DNA from: Bradyrhizobium sp. AS23.2
GTDB taxonomy: Bacteria; Pseudomonadota; Alphaproteobacteria; Rhizobiales; Xanthobacteraceae
NCBI RefSeq assembly: GCF_001908185.1
Contig: NZ_LGHM01000206.1
Coordinates: 1-37,996 of the forward strand
Length of the DNA: 37,996 bases
Reading direction: 5' to 3'
In this document: piece by piece, positions 14,926 through 23,199 of the stretch
Numbering within the stretch: position 1 is the stretch's first letter
Layout: the number at the start of each line of letters is the position of its first letter
The notes under the pieces: model-generated
What the model was told of the DNA's origin: nothing
The model's input: the letters and a program-made list of their open reading frames with translations, nothing else
Databases searched by the model: none
Program-made: the position numbers and the translations under genes

Positions 14926-14964
14926 CTGGGCAAGAAGAAGCACGTCCTCATCAAGCCTGCATAG
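14926..14964 (+). pseudogene. Remnant of the 3' end of the native tyrS
   Basis: These 13 codons read LGKKKHVLIKPA and TAG, in the same frame as tyrS and starting six bases after its TGA. The GC-rich codons (GGC AAG AAG AAG CAC GTC CTC ATC) are those of the host. The sequence matches the C-terminal motif I expect for rhizobial TyrRS (LGKKKHxLxKP) and parallels the GKKKRGIL motif 17 codons earlier in the incoming gene. It is probably a recombination scar and would be translated only by readthrough of TGA. Confidence 0.6.
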
Positions 14965-14982
14965 GCGTATGAGCTTTTGATA

Positions 14983-15018
14983 CTTGTCAGGGCGCGCCGA
15001 AGCGCGCTCCCTGACAAG
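14983..15018 (+). terminator. Strong hairpin between tyrS and the MFS gene
   Basis: CTTGTCAGGG (14983-14992) plus CGCGC (14993-14997) pairs with GCGCG (15002-15006) plus CCCTGACAAG (15009-15018), with loop CGAA and a two-base bulge. No T-run follows. It could end the tyrS transcript. Its right arm ends two bases before the ATG of the MFS gene, so it also covers that gene's ribosome-binding region. Confidence 0.55.
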
Positions 15019-15020
15019 CA

Positions 15021-16292
15021 ATGGACCAGAATACCCCAAAGGAATCGACAGCGGCAGCGTCGAAGGAGCAGGCCGGAAGCACGGAGCGACTGGCCGCGCG
15101 CACTGCCCTCGTCGTGCTCGCGCTGTGCTTTACGCTCGCGGTGCTCGGCCGCGGCCTGAGCGAAAGCTTCACCGTGTTCCTCAAGCCGATCTCGCAGGAT
15201 TTCGGCTGGGATCGTGCCCAGGTCGTCTCGATCTATTCGCTGACCTGGCTGATCAGCGGCCTCACTGCGCCCTTCGTCGGGCGCCTGTTCGACCATTCCG
15301 GACCACGCATCGTCTACGCGCTTGGACTGCTCCTGCTCGGCTCCGCGTTCCTGATCGCTGGCCATGCGCAGGCGCTCTGGCAATTCCAGCTCTCGATCGG
15401 ACTCTGCGTCGGCATCGGCGTCGCCTTCATCGGCAACGTGCCGAACTCGATCCTGCTCGGACGCTGGTTCGGGCCCCGGCTGCCGACCGCGATGGCGGTG
15501 GTCTATTCGGCTATGGGCGGCGGCGTGCTGGCGCTGCTGCCGGCCTCGCAGCTTTTGATCGATCATCTCGGCTGGCGCGAGACCTATCAGATGTACGGCT
15601 TCGCCGCGCTCGGCCTGCTGGTGCCGCTGCTGCTTCTGCCCTGGCGCATGTTCGCCGTCGGCTCGCCGCATGTGACCAAGAAGACCGACCCTGATTTCAT
15701 CGACCATGGCTGGACGCTTCCGAGCGCGATGCGCCACCATGCTTTCTGGGCCTTGTTCTCGACCTTCTTCTTCACTGCCGTCGGCATGTATGCAATCGCC
15801 GCGCAGATCGTCGCATATCTGATCGATGCCGGCTTCCCGCCGCTCCAGGCCGCGACTGCCTGGGGCTTCTCGGGCGTCGTGCTGGTGTTCGGCATGCTCG
15901 GCGTGTCCGCGCTCGACGGGCTGATCGGGCGCCGGCCATCCGTGCTGCTCAGCTACGCGATCTCGATCCTCGGCATCTTCCTGCTCTGGCTCTTGCAGTA
16001 CTATCCGAACATCATCCTGCTCACCGGCTTCGTCGTCTGCTTCGGCAGCATGATGGGCTCGCGCGGCCCTCTCATCACCGCGACCGCGATGAAGATCTTC
16101 CGCGGAAAACGCGTCGGCACCATCTTCGGCACCATCTCGATCGGCAGCGGCCTGGGCTCGGCATTCGGCTCATGGAGCGGCGGCCTCATCCACGACTTCA
16201 CGCACGGCTACAATCTCCTGCTCGCCTTCGCACTTGCGAGCGTGGTCCTCGGAATGATTCCGTTCCTGGTCGTCCCCGCCTTGCGGGATTAG
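15021..16292 (+). CDS. MFS transporter, monocarboxylate/oxalate-formate antiporter-like
   Basis: This 423-residue inner-membrane protein has about 12 transmembrane helices, with the MFS loop motif GRLFDHSGPR after helix 2 and GRRPSVLL after helix 8. The first helix (ALVVLALCFTLAVLG), followed by SFTVFLKPISQDFGWDRAQV, resembles the OFA/monocarboxylate branch, so a small organic acid is a plausible substrate; this is inference. The first 28 residues are hydrophilic and cytosolic. The start has no clear ribosome-binding site and is pressed against a strong hairpin. No substrate gene lies beside it. Confidence 0.85.
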   Translation: MDQNTPKESTAAASKEQAGSTERLAARTALVVLALCFTLAVLGRGLSESFTVFLKPISQDFGWDRAQVVSIYSLTWLISGLTAPFVGRLFDHSGPRIVYALGLLLLGSAFLIAGHAQALWQFQLSIGLCVGIGVAFIGNVPNSILLGRWFGPRLPTAMAVVYSAMGGGVLALLPASQLLIDHLGWRETYQMYGFAALGLLVPLLLLPWRMFAVGSPHVTKKTDPDFIDHGWTLPSAMRHHAFWALFSTFFFTAVGMYAIAAQIVAYLIDAGFPPLQAATAWGFSGVVLVFGMLGVSALDGLIGRRPSVLLSYAISILGIFLLWLLQYYPNIILLTGFVVCFGSMMGSRGPLITATAMKIFRGKRVGTIFGTISIGSGLGSAFGSWSGGLIHDFTHGYNLLLAFALASVVLGMIPFLVVPALRD

Positions 16293-16511
16293 GTGTCCTC
16301 GACGTAACCTGCATCCCTCGGTGTCACCGTGAAATTACGGACGACAGACGAGGCACTGCGTGAGAAAAAATCCGGCACAACCGGAGTGAAGGGACGAATT
16401 GTGGTGTTTTGTCCTACATGACGAAAATGTCAGCGCGGAATTGATCCTGGGTGGCTTGCGAGGCGGAACCGAATGCGGTCCAAGTCGCTGCATTGGATGG
16501 AGGGCAAACCA

Positions 16512-16949
16512 ATGAACTTTCCCTATCTCACTCGCTTTCAGCCGGTTCTCTTGAGCCTGTTTCGCTTCATCACCGGCCTCCTGCTGTTCCAGTACGGCGT
16601 CGCCAAGCTGTTCAAGTTTCCGGCGCTGCCCTACTTCGCCGACATCCCGCCGCTGATCTACGCGGCCGGTACGATCGAGCTCGTGCTCGGCGCGGCCCTG
16701 ATGCTCGGCCTGTTCACCCGGCTCACGGCCTTCATCCTGTCGGGCGAAATGGCTTTCGCCTACTTCATGGGCCACATGTTCAAGACCGGCACCCCGGTGT
16801 TCCTGCCGCTGATCAACGGCGGCACCGCCGCGATCCTGTTCTGCTTCGCCTGCCTGTACATCTCGGCAGCCGGCGGCGGCTCAGTCAGTGTCGATGCGCT
16901 GATGGGCAAGGAGAGCGACGCGCCGGGTGGCGCCTACGCGCGGCGCTGA
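16512..16949 (+). CDS. DoxX family membrane protein
   Basis: This 145-residue protein has four hydrophobic helices. It shows the DoxX signature (SLFRFITGLLLFQYGVAKLF near the N-terminus, and AGTIELVLGAALMLGLFTRLTAFILSGEMAFAYF). The family includes the small subunit of archaeal thiosulfate:quinone oxidoreductase and many proteins of unknown role, some linked to oxidative stress. The ATG was chosen because GGAGGG lies seven bases upstream; an ATG thirteen codons earlier would place that site inside the gene. Preceding it is a 219-base gap after the MFS gene. Confidence 0.88.
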   Translation: MNFPYLTRFQPVLLSLFRFITGLLLFQYGVAKLFKFPALPYFADIPPLIYAAGTIELVLGAALMLGLFTRLTAFILSGEMAFAYFMGHMFKTGTPVFLPLINGGTAAILFCFACLYISAAGGGSVSVDALMGKESDAPGGAYARR

Positions 16950-17007
16950 CTCGCCCGCGATTGACTTGAAAGCAACGGGACGGCGCCGGCGGATTGCCGG
17001 TGCCGCC

Positions 17008-17094
17008 TCACCGAGAGCCCAGCACGTTCCAGATGAGGACCAGGGCCGCCACGAGCAGCACGGACATGATGAGGCGGTGAACGAATCGGTTCAT
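17008..17094 (-). CDS. Candidate 28-residue single-helix membrane protein
   Basis: A short minus-strand frame encodes MNRFVHRLIMSVLLVAALVL followed by IWNVLGSR and a stop. Basic residues at the N-terminus and a 17-residue hydrophobic stretch give the typical shape of a bacterial small membrane protein. The frame lies in the 363-base gap between the DoxX and chemoreceptor genes, with weak ribosome-binding potential (GGACC seven bases upstream). I do not recognise a family. Conservation of the frame in relatives would decide it. Confidence 0.45.
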   Translation of the reverse strand: MNRFVHRLIMSVLLVAALVLIWNVLGSR

Positions 17095-17312
17095 TGCAGG
17101 TCCGGCCGAGCTCGATGACCACCAAAGTCTAAGATCATTTTTCGAGGGCATGCGGACCGGCACGCGCCGACGCATGGCGGTTTTCCTGCACCGTTGCGCA
17201 TAAGGCTGCGAAGGCGGTCCCGCGTGGCAGGCGTCCGCGCGCCTATCTTCATGATTGGTAAGAACTTCATGGTAGCGCTGGGAGCAATAACAACCATTCC
17301 GTAGGGGCTGTG
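17095..17312. other. Upstream region of the chemoreceptor gene
   Basis: About 220 bases with no convincing coding frame precede the chemoreceptor; they should hold its promoter and that of the small minus-strand frame. AGGGG (17303-17307) is the ribosome-binding site of the chemoreceptor. I see no named regulator site. Confidence 0.4.
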
Positions 17313-19004
17313 ATGAAGTTGCTGAGTCATCTGAAGATCCGCACCAAGCTCGCCAGCATGGTCTGCCTTGCGGCTCTCACAGTCACGGCCATCATCGCGG
17401 TCTCGGCCTTCCTCAGCAAGAGCCGCATGATGGAGGACCGGGTCCAGCAGATGAAGACCGCGGTCGACATGCTCTACAGCCTCGCCCAGTCGGTTCAGGA
17501 CGACGTCACCGCCGGCAAGCTGACGCAGGCCGAGGCCAAGGCCCAGTTCCACATGCGCGGAAGGCGCATGAGCTTCAACGGCGCCCAGGGCTATCCCGTT
17601 GTCTACAACGCCGACACCTCGCTCCTCGTCAACGGCGCCAACCAGCAGCTCGAAGGCAAGATCACCGGCGCGATCGATTCCAACGGCGTCGCCATCGCTG
17701 ACGCGATCGTCAAGGCCGGCGATCAAAACGGGGGTGGCGTGGCCTCCTATCTCTATCCCCGCCCCGGCCAGACCGAGCCCGTCCGCAAGACCGTGTTCGC
17801 GCGCAAGTTCGCGCCCTGGAACGCAACCATCAGCTACGGCCTCTATGTCGACGACATCGACGCCGACGTCCGTGCACTCACGATCGAGCTCGCCGCGATT
17901 GGCATCGGCCTGATGCTGCTGATGGCCACGCTGTCCTGGCTGATCGCCCGCGACGTGCTCAGCGCGCTCGACCGCCAGAAGACCCGCATGCAGGAGATCG
18001 CCGACGGCGCCATCGACAAGCCGGTCGAGGAGACCGATCGCGGCGACGAGATCGGTCGCATGGCCGAGACCCTCGAAGTGCTCAGGCAGACCGCTTTGAC
18101 AGCGCGCACGCTCGAGGCCGCGCAGGCCGCCAACAAGACCCGCAGCGAGCAGGAGAAGCGCGACGCTCTGATCGCCCTCGCCGACCGGTTCGATGCCTCC
18201 GTCGGCCAGCTCGTCGGCCTGATGGCCTCGGGGTCCGGCGAGCTGGAGAACACCGCCAAGTCGATGTCGTCCACCGCCGAGGGCACCAACCGCCGCGCCG
18301 CCGTGGTCGGCTCGGCGGCCAATGAAGCCAGCCAGCGCGTTCAGACGGTGGCGGCCGCCGCCGAGGAGCTCTCCTCCTCCATCACCGAGATCAGCCGCCA
18401 GGTTGCTCAGTCCGCCGAAGTCACGGGTCGCGCTGTGGAGAGCGCGCGCCGCACCGACACCATCGTGCGCGCATTGTCCGACGGCGCGCAGCAGATCGAG
18501 CATGTCGCCGAGCTGATCTCCAGCATCGCGGCGCAGACCAACCTGCTCGCGCTCAACGCCACCATCGAGGCCGCGCGCGCCGGTGAAGCCGGCCGCGGCT
18601 TTGCGGTCGTCGCAACAGAGGTGAAGTCGCTTGCGAGCCAGACCGCCGAAGCCACCCGCGAGATCGGCGACAAGATCGCCCAGATCCAGGGCGCGACCAA
18701 GGAGGCCGTGGACGCCATCGGCGGCATCACCGCCACCATCGAGGAAGTCAGCCGCATCGCCACCTCGATCGGCGCAGCCATCGAGGAGCAAGGCGCCGCG
18801 ACCGCCGAGATCGCCCGCAGTGTCTCGCAGACGGCGGAGGCGACCAAGGAGGTCACCACCAATATCGGCGGAGTCAGCAGCGCAGCCAACGAGACCGGCA
18901 ACGCCGCCGGAATGGTGCTCTCCGCGGCCTCGAACCTCTCCAAGCAGGCCGAACAGCTCTCCGGCGAAGTCGGCACCTTCCTGGCCGGCGTCCGCGCGGC
19001 GTAA
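17313..19004 (+). CDS. Methyl-accepting chemotaxis protein with single Cache sensor
   Basis: This 563-residue chemoreceptor has a transmembrane helix (about 14-34) and a periplasmic sensor domain of the single-Cache type (about 40-185, with AQGYPVVYNADTSLLVNG and PWNATISYGLYVDDID). The second helix is at about 193-212. A HAMP linker follows (ARDVLSALDRQKTRMQEIADG) and a long coiled-coil signalling domain. The hairpin tip that contacts CheA and CheW reads NLLALNATIEAARAGEAGRG, near residues 410-430. It is isolated, with no che genes beside it. The ATG is preferred over the adjacent GTG because AGGGG is then five bases upstream instead of two. Ligand unknown; many single-Cache receptors sense small carboxylates. 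Confidence 0.93.
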   Translation: MKLLSHLKIRTKLASMVCLAALTVTAIIAVSAFLSKSRMMEDRVQQMKTAVDMLYSLAQSVQDDVTAGKLTQAEAKAQFHMRGRRMSFNGAQGYPVVYNADTSLLVNGANQQLEGKITGAIDSNGVAIADAIVKAGDQNGGGVASYLYPRPGQTEPVRKTVFARKFAPWNATISYGLYVDDIDADVRALTIELAAIGIGLMLLMATLSWLIARDVLSALDRQKTRMQEIADGAIDKPVEETDRGDEIGRMAETLEVLRQTALTARTLEAAQAANKTRSEQEKRDALIALADRFDASVGQLVGLMASGSGELENTAKSMSSTAEGTNRRAAVVGSAANEASQRVQTVAAAAEELSSSITEISRQVAQSAEVTGRAVESARRTDTIVRALSDGAQQIEHVAELISSIAAQTNLLALNATIEAARAGEAGRGFAVVATEVKSLASQTAEATREIGDKIAQIQGATKEAVDAIGGITATIEEVSRIATSIGAAIEEQGAATAEIARSVSQTAEATKEVTTNIGGVSSAANETGNAAGMVLSAASNLSKQAEQLSGEVGTFLAGVRAA

Positions 19005-19019
19005 GCCGCGCTTACGACC

Positions 19020-19176
19020 GGAGAAGTTGGGTTCTAGCTAGAGCTTCTCCACAATCGTCATGGCCGGGCTAGTCCCGGCCCTCCGCCTTCGCCACCCGGC
19101 ACGAAGAATGTGGATGTCCGGGACATAGGCGAGCGAAACGAGGCCGTCCTTCAGACGGCTATGCCCGGGCATGACG
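19020..19176. repeat. REP-like inverted repeat between convergent genes
   Basis: CGTCATGGCCGGG (19056-19068) pairs at 12 of 13 positions with CCCGGGCATGACG (19164-19176). Between them lie further words of a known Bradyrhizobium-type intergenic repeat (CCGGCACGAAGAATGTGGATG). Just before, GGAGAAG (19020-19026) and CTTCTCC (19044-19050) flank a TCTAGCTAGA palindrome. The element fills the gap between the ends of the chemoreceptor and the AsmA-like gene and may serve as terminator for both. Confidence 0.6.
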
Positions 19177-19194
19177 ACCGCTTCAGCTCTGCAG

Positions 19195-22100
19195 CTATCG
19201 CCGCGTGGGGCTGCAACCGCTCGATAGCTGACGCGACGATCCGGCCGAGCCGTCGTTCGACTGCGATGGGAATTCATCGAACGGCGAGCTCTGCTTGCCG
19301 GTGTTGAATTCGAAGATCTTGCGGAACAGGCCGGGCGCCATCGCGGAGATCGGATTGACGCGCATCACGGGAGCCGCCGGCGTGCCGACGACCTCGTAGG
19401 TCACGCCGATTAGTCCCTCATTGTTGCCGCCACCGAGGAAGATGCCGAACAACGGGATCTGGCCGAAAATGTTGTTGACGCCATACATCGGCACGAACGT
19501 GCCGCTCATGCACACCTGGTTGCCCGGATAGTCGATCGACCCCTCGATGGTGGCGCCGATCATCGGGCCCTTGACCACGCCATCGCGGATCGTGAGTGCG
19601 CCGTTCTGTCGGGTAAACTCGGCGCGCAATGCGCTGAAAGAGACGCCGTTCCCGGTCCCGTTGGGCGCGCCCGCGGCAACGCGCTCGAGCTGTGCCTCGC
19701 CCTTCACCGTGAAGTCGCGCACGTTGATGAGACCTTCGCGCGACGTGTTCGGCTCGGACGTCGGCGGCTCCATCGCCACCACCATCTGGCCGCCAACCGC
19801 CTTGGTGTAGGTGTCGGTGAAGCGCAGCAGCGCGCCGGCATCGCTGGTCTGGAGGTAGATCACCTCGCGGTTGCCCTGGGCGCGGCCGCCACGCAGGTCG
19901 GCGGCCACCGGCGTGTCTTTGCCGATCTTGCCGCTCAGGGTGAAAGCCTTGATGGCGCCGTTGCGTTTCGACATCTTGGCGTCGACGCTGCGCATCGCCT
20001 CGCCGTTGAAACCCGCGACGGCGCCGAGCTTCACGTCGATGTCGAAGTCGACGTTCTTCATCTTGTTCTTGGCGTCGTCCTTGGAATTGCCTGAGATCGC
20101 CGACTTCAGGAAGCCGCGGCCGTCGAACACATCGCCGCGCATGGTGCCCCTGAGCACACCGTCCTGGCCGCGCTCGACCTTCAGTGAAGCCTTGTCGCCG
20201 TCAGACGGCGAATAGGTCGGGAAGCTCGCGTTCATGAGGTCGCCGTTCTGATCGACCTCCACCGTGCCCTTGATCGAGGCGCCGCCGCCTTCGACGACGA
20301 TATCCTCGAGGCGCGTCGATTGCGCGGTCGGCACCACCTTGAAGCTGGCCTTGCCCGACTTGCCCGGCAGCTTGACCCAACCAGGGAGGATATTGTCGAG
20401 CTTGACCGAGGTCAGGTCGGCCTCGACGCCGAGCTTGGTCGTCTGATCCGGGCCGCCGGCGATCTTGCCAGAGAGCTTGATCGGTAGCGACCCGCTGACG
20501 GCGGGACCGAGGTCGAAGCCGAGGCGCGCGCGGCTCGCATCGTCCAGCGTCGCCTGCAATCTGACGTCCGCATCCCCCTCGGCCGGTTTGCGATAGTCGA
20601 GCGAGGCCGCCTGCCCGTTGATCTTGACGTCGCCCTTGACCTGGTAGCCCTGGTTGTTGGCGGCGATCTTGAGGTTGTTGGCCTCCAGCTTCTGGTTCAT
20701 CACCAGCTTGTCGGCGGCAAAGCCGTTGAGATCGGCGGTGAAGGCGTAAGTGGTGTCGGCCTTGATGAGCTCACCCTTGACCGGCATGCTAAGCTGGATG
20801 TTCGCCGAGAACGTTCCCTTGCTGGTGTTGGGATCGATGACGGTCGATGACAAATCGCTCAAGCGGTCATTGGAGAGCATTTCGGCCGCGGCGGGCACGG
20901 GCCCGTCGACACGGAACCTGGCCCGCGATGGCGACGGCTTGAGCGCCATGTCCGGCACCTCGAAGGTGAAGTCGGAGATCGTGATCTTGCGGCCGGCGGG
21001 CGTGTCGGCGATGCCCTGCCCGATGTTCACGGTCGCGGTGCGCCCGGTCACATGCGCCTTGAGGTCGGCATCGTGCACCACCGGCATGCCGTCCACCGGG
21101 CGGACCGCGACGCCGCTCGCGACAATATTGACGGAGAGACCGTCGTCGGGAATCGGCGGGCCCTTGCGCGGAAGGTTCTTCACCGGCGAATTGACGCCGA
21201 TCTCTATGCGCTGGAGCGTGCCGCGCTCGATCCGCTCGATCACCCATTGACGCACTTCCGGAACGATGAGCGTCGGCCACATCCGTTTCAGCGCCGAGGC
21301 CGACATCGGCGTTCCCGCAAAGCCCAGCGTCAGGCGCGGCTCGCCCGAATAGTCGATGGCGCCGGTGCCGGCGACGCCGATCTCGCCGTTGGAGATATCG
21401 GCCTGCGTCAGCAGGAGGCGCTTGTGGTCGGTGTCGAAGCGGAAGCCGATTGCGATACGGTTGAAGACCAGCGGCGGCTCGTTGTCGATACCGCCGAGGA
21501 GGATCGATCCACCGCTGAAGCCGAGCTGCCAGTCATTGATGTTGCCATTCGGCGGTTCGAGATGCGCCAGGAGCGTCAGGCGGTTGGCGCCCGAGAGAAC
21601 CTTGAACGGCGCGACCAGCACGCGCCGGCTCGAATCCCACTCGACATTGATCTCGGCCGAGTCGATCGCCATTGGATAGTCCGGCGTGTCGGTGTCGATG
21701 ATGCTGCCCGCACCGGCTACGATCTTGCCGCGGAAGAAGGTCGGTACGCCGTCGCGGCCGAGCTCGCCCTTGAGTTCGCCAGTCAGCGGCAGGTCGGCCG
21801 TATAGGTGAGATCCTTCACCCGCATCGCCAGCAGGATGTTGGAGGTCGAAACCTTGTCGGCGCGGATATCGACCGAGCGCACGCCGTTCTCGGCGGGGCC
21901 GATCGTGGCACGCAGCATCCACGGGCGCGCACCCTCCTCGCCGAGGCTCAGCGTGACGCCGCCACGGCTCGGCCGGCGCAGGCTGAGCGTGATGTTCTCG
22001 AACGTCCATTTGCCGCCGCGCTGCTGATCGTCGACGATCAGGTTGCCGTTCTTGAGACCGATCTCGTTGAGGTTCTGGCCATCGAGGCCGGTCATGCTCA

Positions 22101-22908
22101 GACTGTCGAGCCAGTCGAGGCCCTGAAGAATTCCGCTCTGCGCAGGCGCCTGGGGCGCGGCCTGGGATGCGTCCGGGCTCGCAGGCGCCGTCGCGAATGG
22201 CGGCGGCGGGACACTATTGCGCGGGAATGTCGGCGGAAGGCCGGCATCCTTCTTGGAGGCGACGCCGGTTGCCAGCGGCTTTGCGGTGTCGCCGGCGGAG
22301 ACAGTGACAGTCCCGTCAGGCGCGATGCGGATCGCAAGCTCGGCATCGACGAGATTGAGGCTTTCGGCGCGCAGGTGCCCCATCAGCAGACCCGCACCCG
22401 ACAGCTTCACCTCGGCTTTCGGCGCGCTGGCGACGATGGCGTGATCACGGTCGCGGACGATGATGTCCCGGATACGTACGGCGATACGGACGCGCCCGGC
22501 ACGCTCGATCTGGGTGCCGCCGACCTCCACGGTGTTGCCGTGGCCGATATTGTCCTCGATCGCCGCCGCGAGCCACGGCGTTGCGATGTCCAGATTGATG
22601 GGACCGGCGCCGAGCCGCCACCATAGCGCGCTGAAACAGCCGACGAAGATGACGACGAGAGCACCGACGACGACCACCAGCCGCTTCAGCCAGCGACCGC
22701 CGCCCAGCCAGCGGCGCATCGCCCCAAAGCCGTCACCGAAGGGGTGGAAGCCCGAATTGGAACGCGACAACAGCCGGCGCGCGCGATAACCCGCTGCCGC
22801 TTCCTGATCCGGATCCCAATCGGCGTCGTCCCATTCCTGCGGCTGTTGTTGACCGCCACGCCGATCGAAATCCCGATTGTAGTCCTGGGGCGACGTATCC
22901 CTTGCCAT
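19195..22908 (-). CDS. AsmA-like/DUF3971 envelope protein (YhdP type)
   Basis: This very long protein (1237 residues) has an acidic, Gln-rich cytosolic N-terminus of about 70 residues, one transmembrane helix (about 77-97: RLVVVVGALVVIFVGCFSALWW) and a huge beta-rich periplasmic part typical of AsmA/YhdP/TamB-type bridge proteins. These are thought to carry phospholipids between the membranes. The DUF3971 region is in the middle (PTLIVPEVRQWVIERIERGTL). The AsmA C-terminal part is near the end (GATIEGSIDYPGNQVCMSGTFVPMYG). A Pro/Ala-rich linker lies near residues 240-260. The start is uncertain: an ATG 41 codons earlier (23031) has GGGGCGA upstream, while the chosen ATG has GAGAGG very close. 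It is divergent from the peroxiredoxin gene. Confidence 0.85.
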   Translation of the reverse strand: MARDTSPQDYNRDFDRRGGQQQPQEWDDADWDPDQEAAAGYRARRLLSRSNSGFHPFGDGFGAMRRWLGGGRWLKRLVVVVGALVVIFVGCFSALWWRLGAGPINLDIATPWLAAAIEDNIGHGNTVEVGGTQIERAGRVRIAVRIRDIIVRDRDHAIVASAPKAEVKLSGAGLLMGHLRAESLNLVDAELAIRIAPDGTVTVSAGDTAKPLATGVASKKDAGLPPTFPRNSVPPPPFATAPASPDASQAAPQAPAQSGILQGLDWLDSLSMTGLDGQNLNEIGLKNGNLIVDDQQRGGKWTFENITLSLRRPSRGGVTLSLGEEGARPWMLRATIGPAENGVRSVDIRADKVSTSNILLAMRVKDLTYTADLPLTGELKGELGRDGVPTFFRGKIVAGAGSIIDTDTPDYPMAIDSAEINVEWDSSRRVLVAPFKVLSGANRLTLLAHLEPPNGNINDWQLGFSGGSILLGGIDNEPPLVFNRIAIGFRFDTDHKRLLLTQADISNGEIGVAGTGAIDYSGEPRLTLGFAGTPMSASALKRMWPTLIVPEVRQWVIERIERGTLQRIEIGVNSPVKNLPRKGPPIPDDGLSVNIVASGVAVRPVDGMPVVHDADLKAHVTGRTATVNIGQGIADTPAGRKITISDFTFEVPDMALKPSPSRARFRVDGPVPAAAEMLSNDRLSDLSSTVIDPNTSKGTFSANIQLSMPVKGELIKADTTYAFTADLNGFAADKLVMNQKLEANNLKIAANNQGYQVKGDVKINGQAASLDYRKPAEGDADVRLQATLDDASRARLGFDLGPAVSGSLPIKLSGKIAGGPDQTTKLGVEADLTSVKLDNILPGWVKLPGKSGKASFKVVPTAQSTRLEDIVVEGGGASIKGTVEVDQNGDLMNASFPTYSPSDGDKASLKVERGQDGVLRGTMRGDVFDGRGFLKSAISGNSKDDAKNKMKNVDFDIDVKLGAVAGFNGEAMRSVDAKMSKRNGAIKAFTLSGKIGKDTPVAADLRGGRAQGNREVIYLQTSDAGALLRFTDTYTKAVGGQMVVAMEPPTSEPNTSREGLINVRDFTVKGEAQLERVAAGAPNGTGNGVSFSALRAEFTRQNGALTIRDGVVKGPMIGATIEGSIDYPGNQVCMSGTFVPMYGVNNIFGQIPLFGIFLGGGNNEGLIGVTYEVVGTPAAPVMRVNPISAMAPGLFRKIFEFNTGKQSSPFDEFPSQSNDGSAGSSRQLSSGCSPTRR

Positions 22909-23199
22909 TGCCTCTCGATACAGGCGCCCGTCGTAGGATTGAGCGCCGCCGGGGCCGCAGCCGTCCACGGGAAGCGGAGCTCCCTGTGCCGGCATTGCCG
23001 CCATACCTCGAATATTCCTGCTGTTCGTCATTTCGCCCCGTGAGCGCGTTCAACGAGCAGTGGGGTGATGCGTGGAATTCCTTGTAACCATACTCCGGCG
23101 TCGTCAGACTTGCCCAGCCGAGGGCCCGATTCCGGCACACCGGACGAGAGCTGCAATACCGCTTTGGTTGACCCGTCGAAAGCGACGAAAGGAAGGCGT

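Noticed and set aside
14917..14964. Readthrough or selenocysteine use of the tyrS TGA
   Set aside because: TyrRS needs no such extension, no selenocysteine element is seen, and the trailing codons are better explained as the end of a replaced native gene.
17091..18791. A 566-codon minus-strand frame opposite the chemoreceptor
   Set aside because: It is the mirror of the Ala-rich coiled-coil coding sequence; the plus-strand frame has clear Cache, HAMP and signalling motifs.
21052..22626. A 524-codon plus-strand frame opposite the AsmA-like gene
   Set aside because: No recognisable domain, and composition typical of antisense frames. The minus-strand gene has a membrane anchor and AsmA/DUF3971 motifs.
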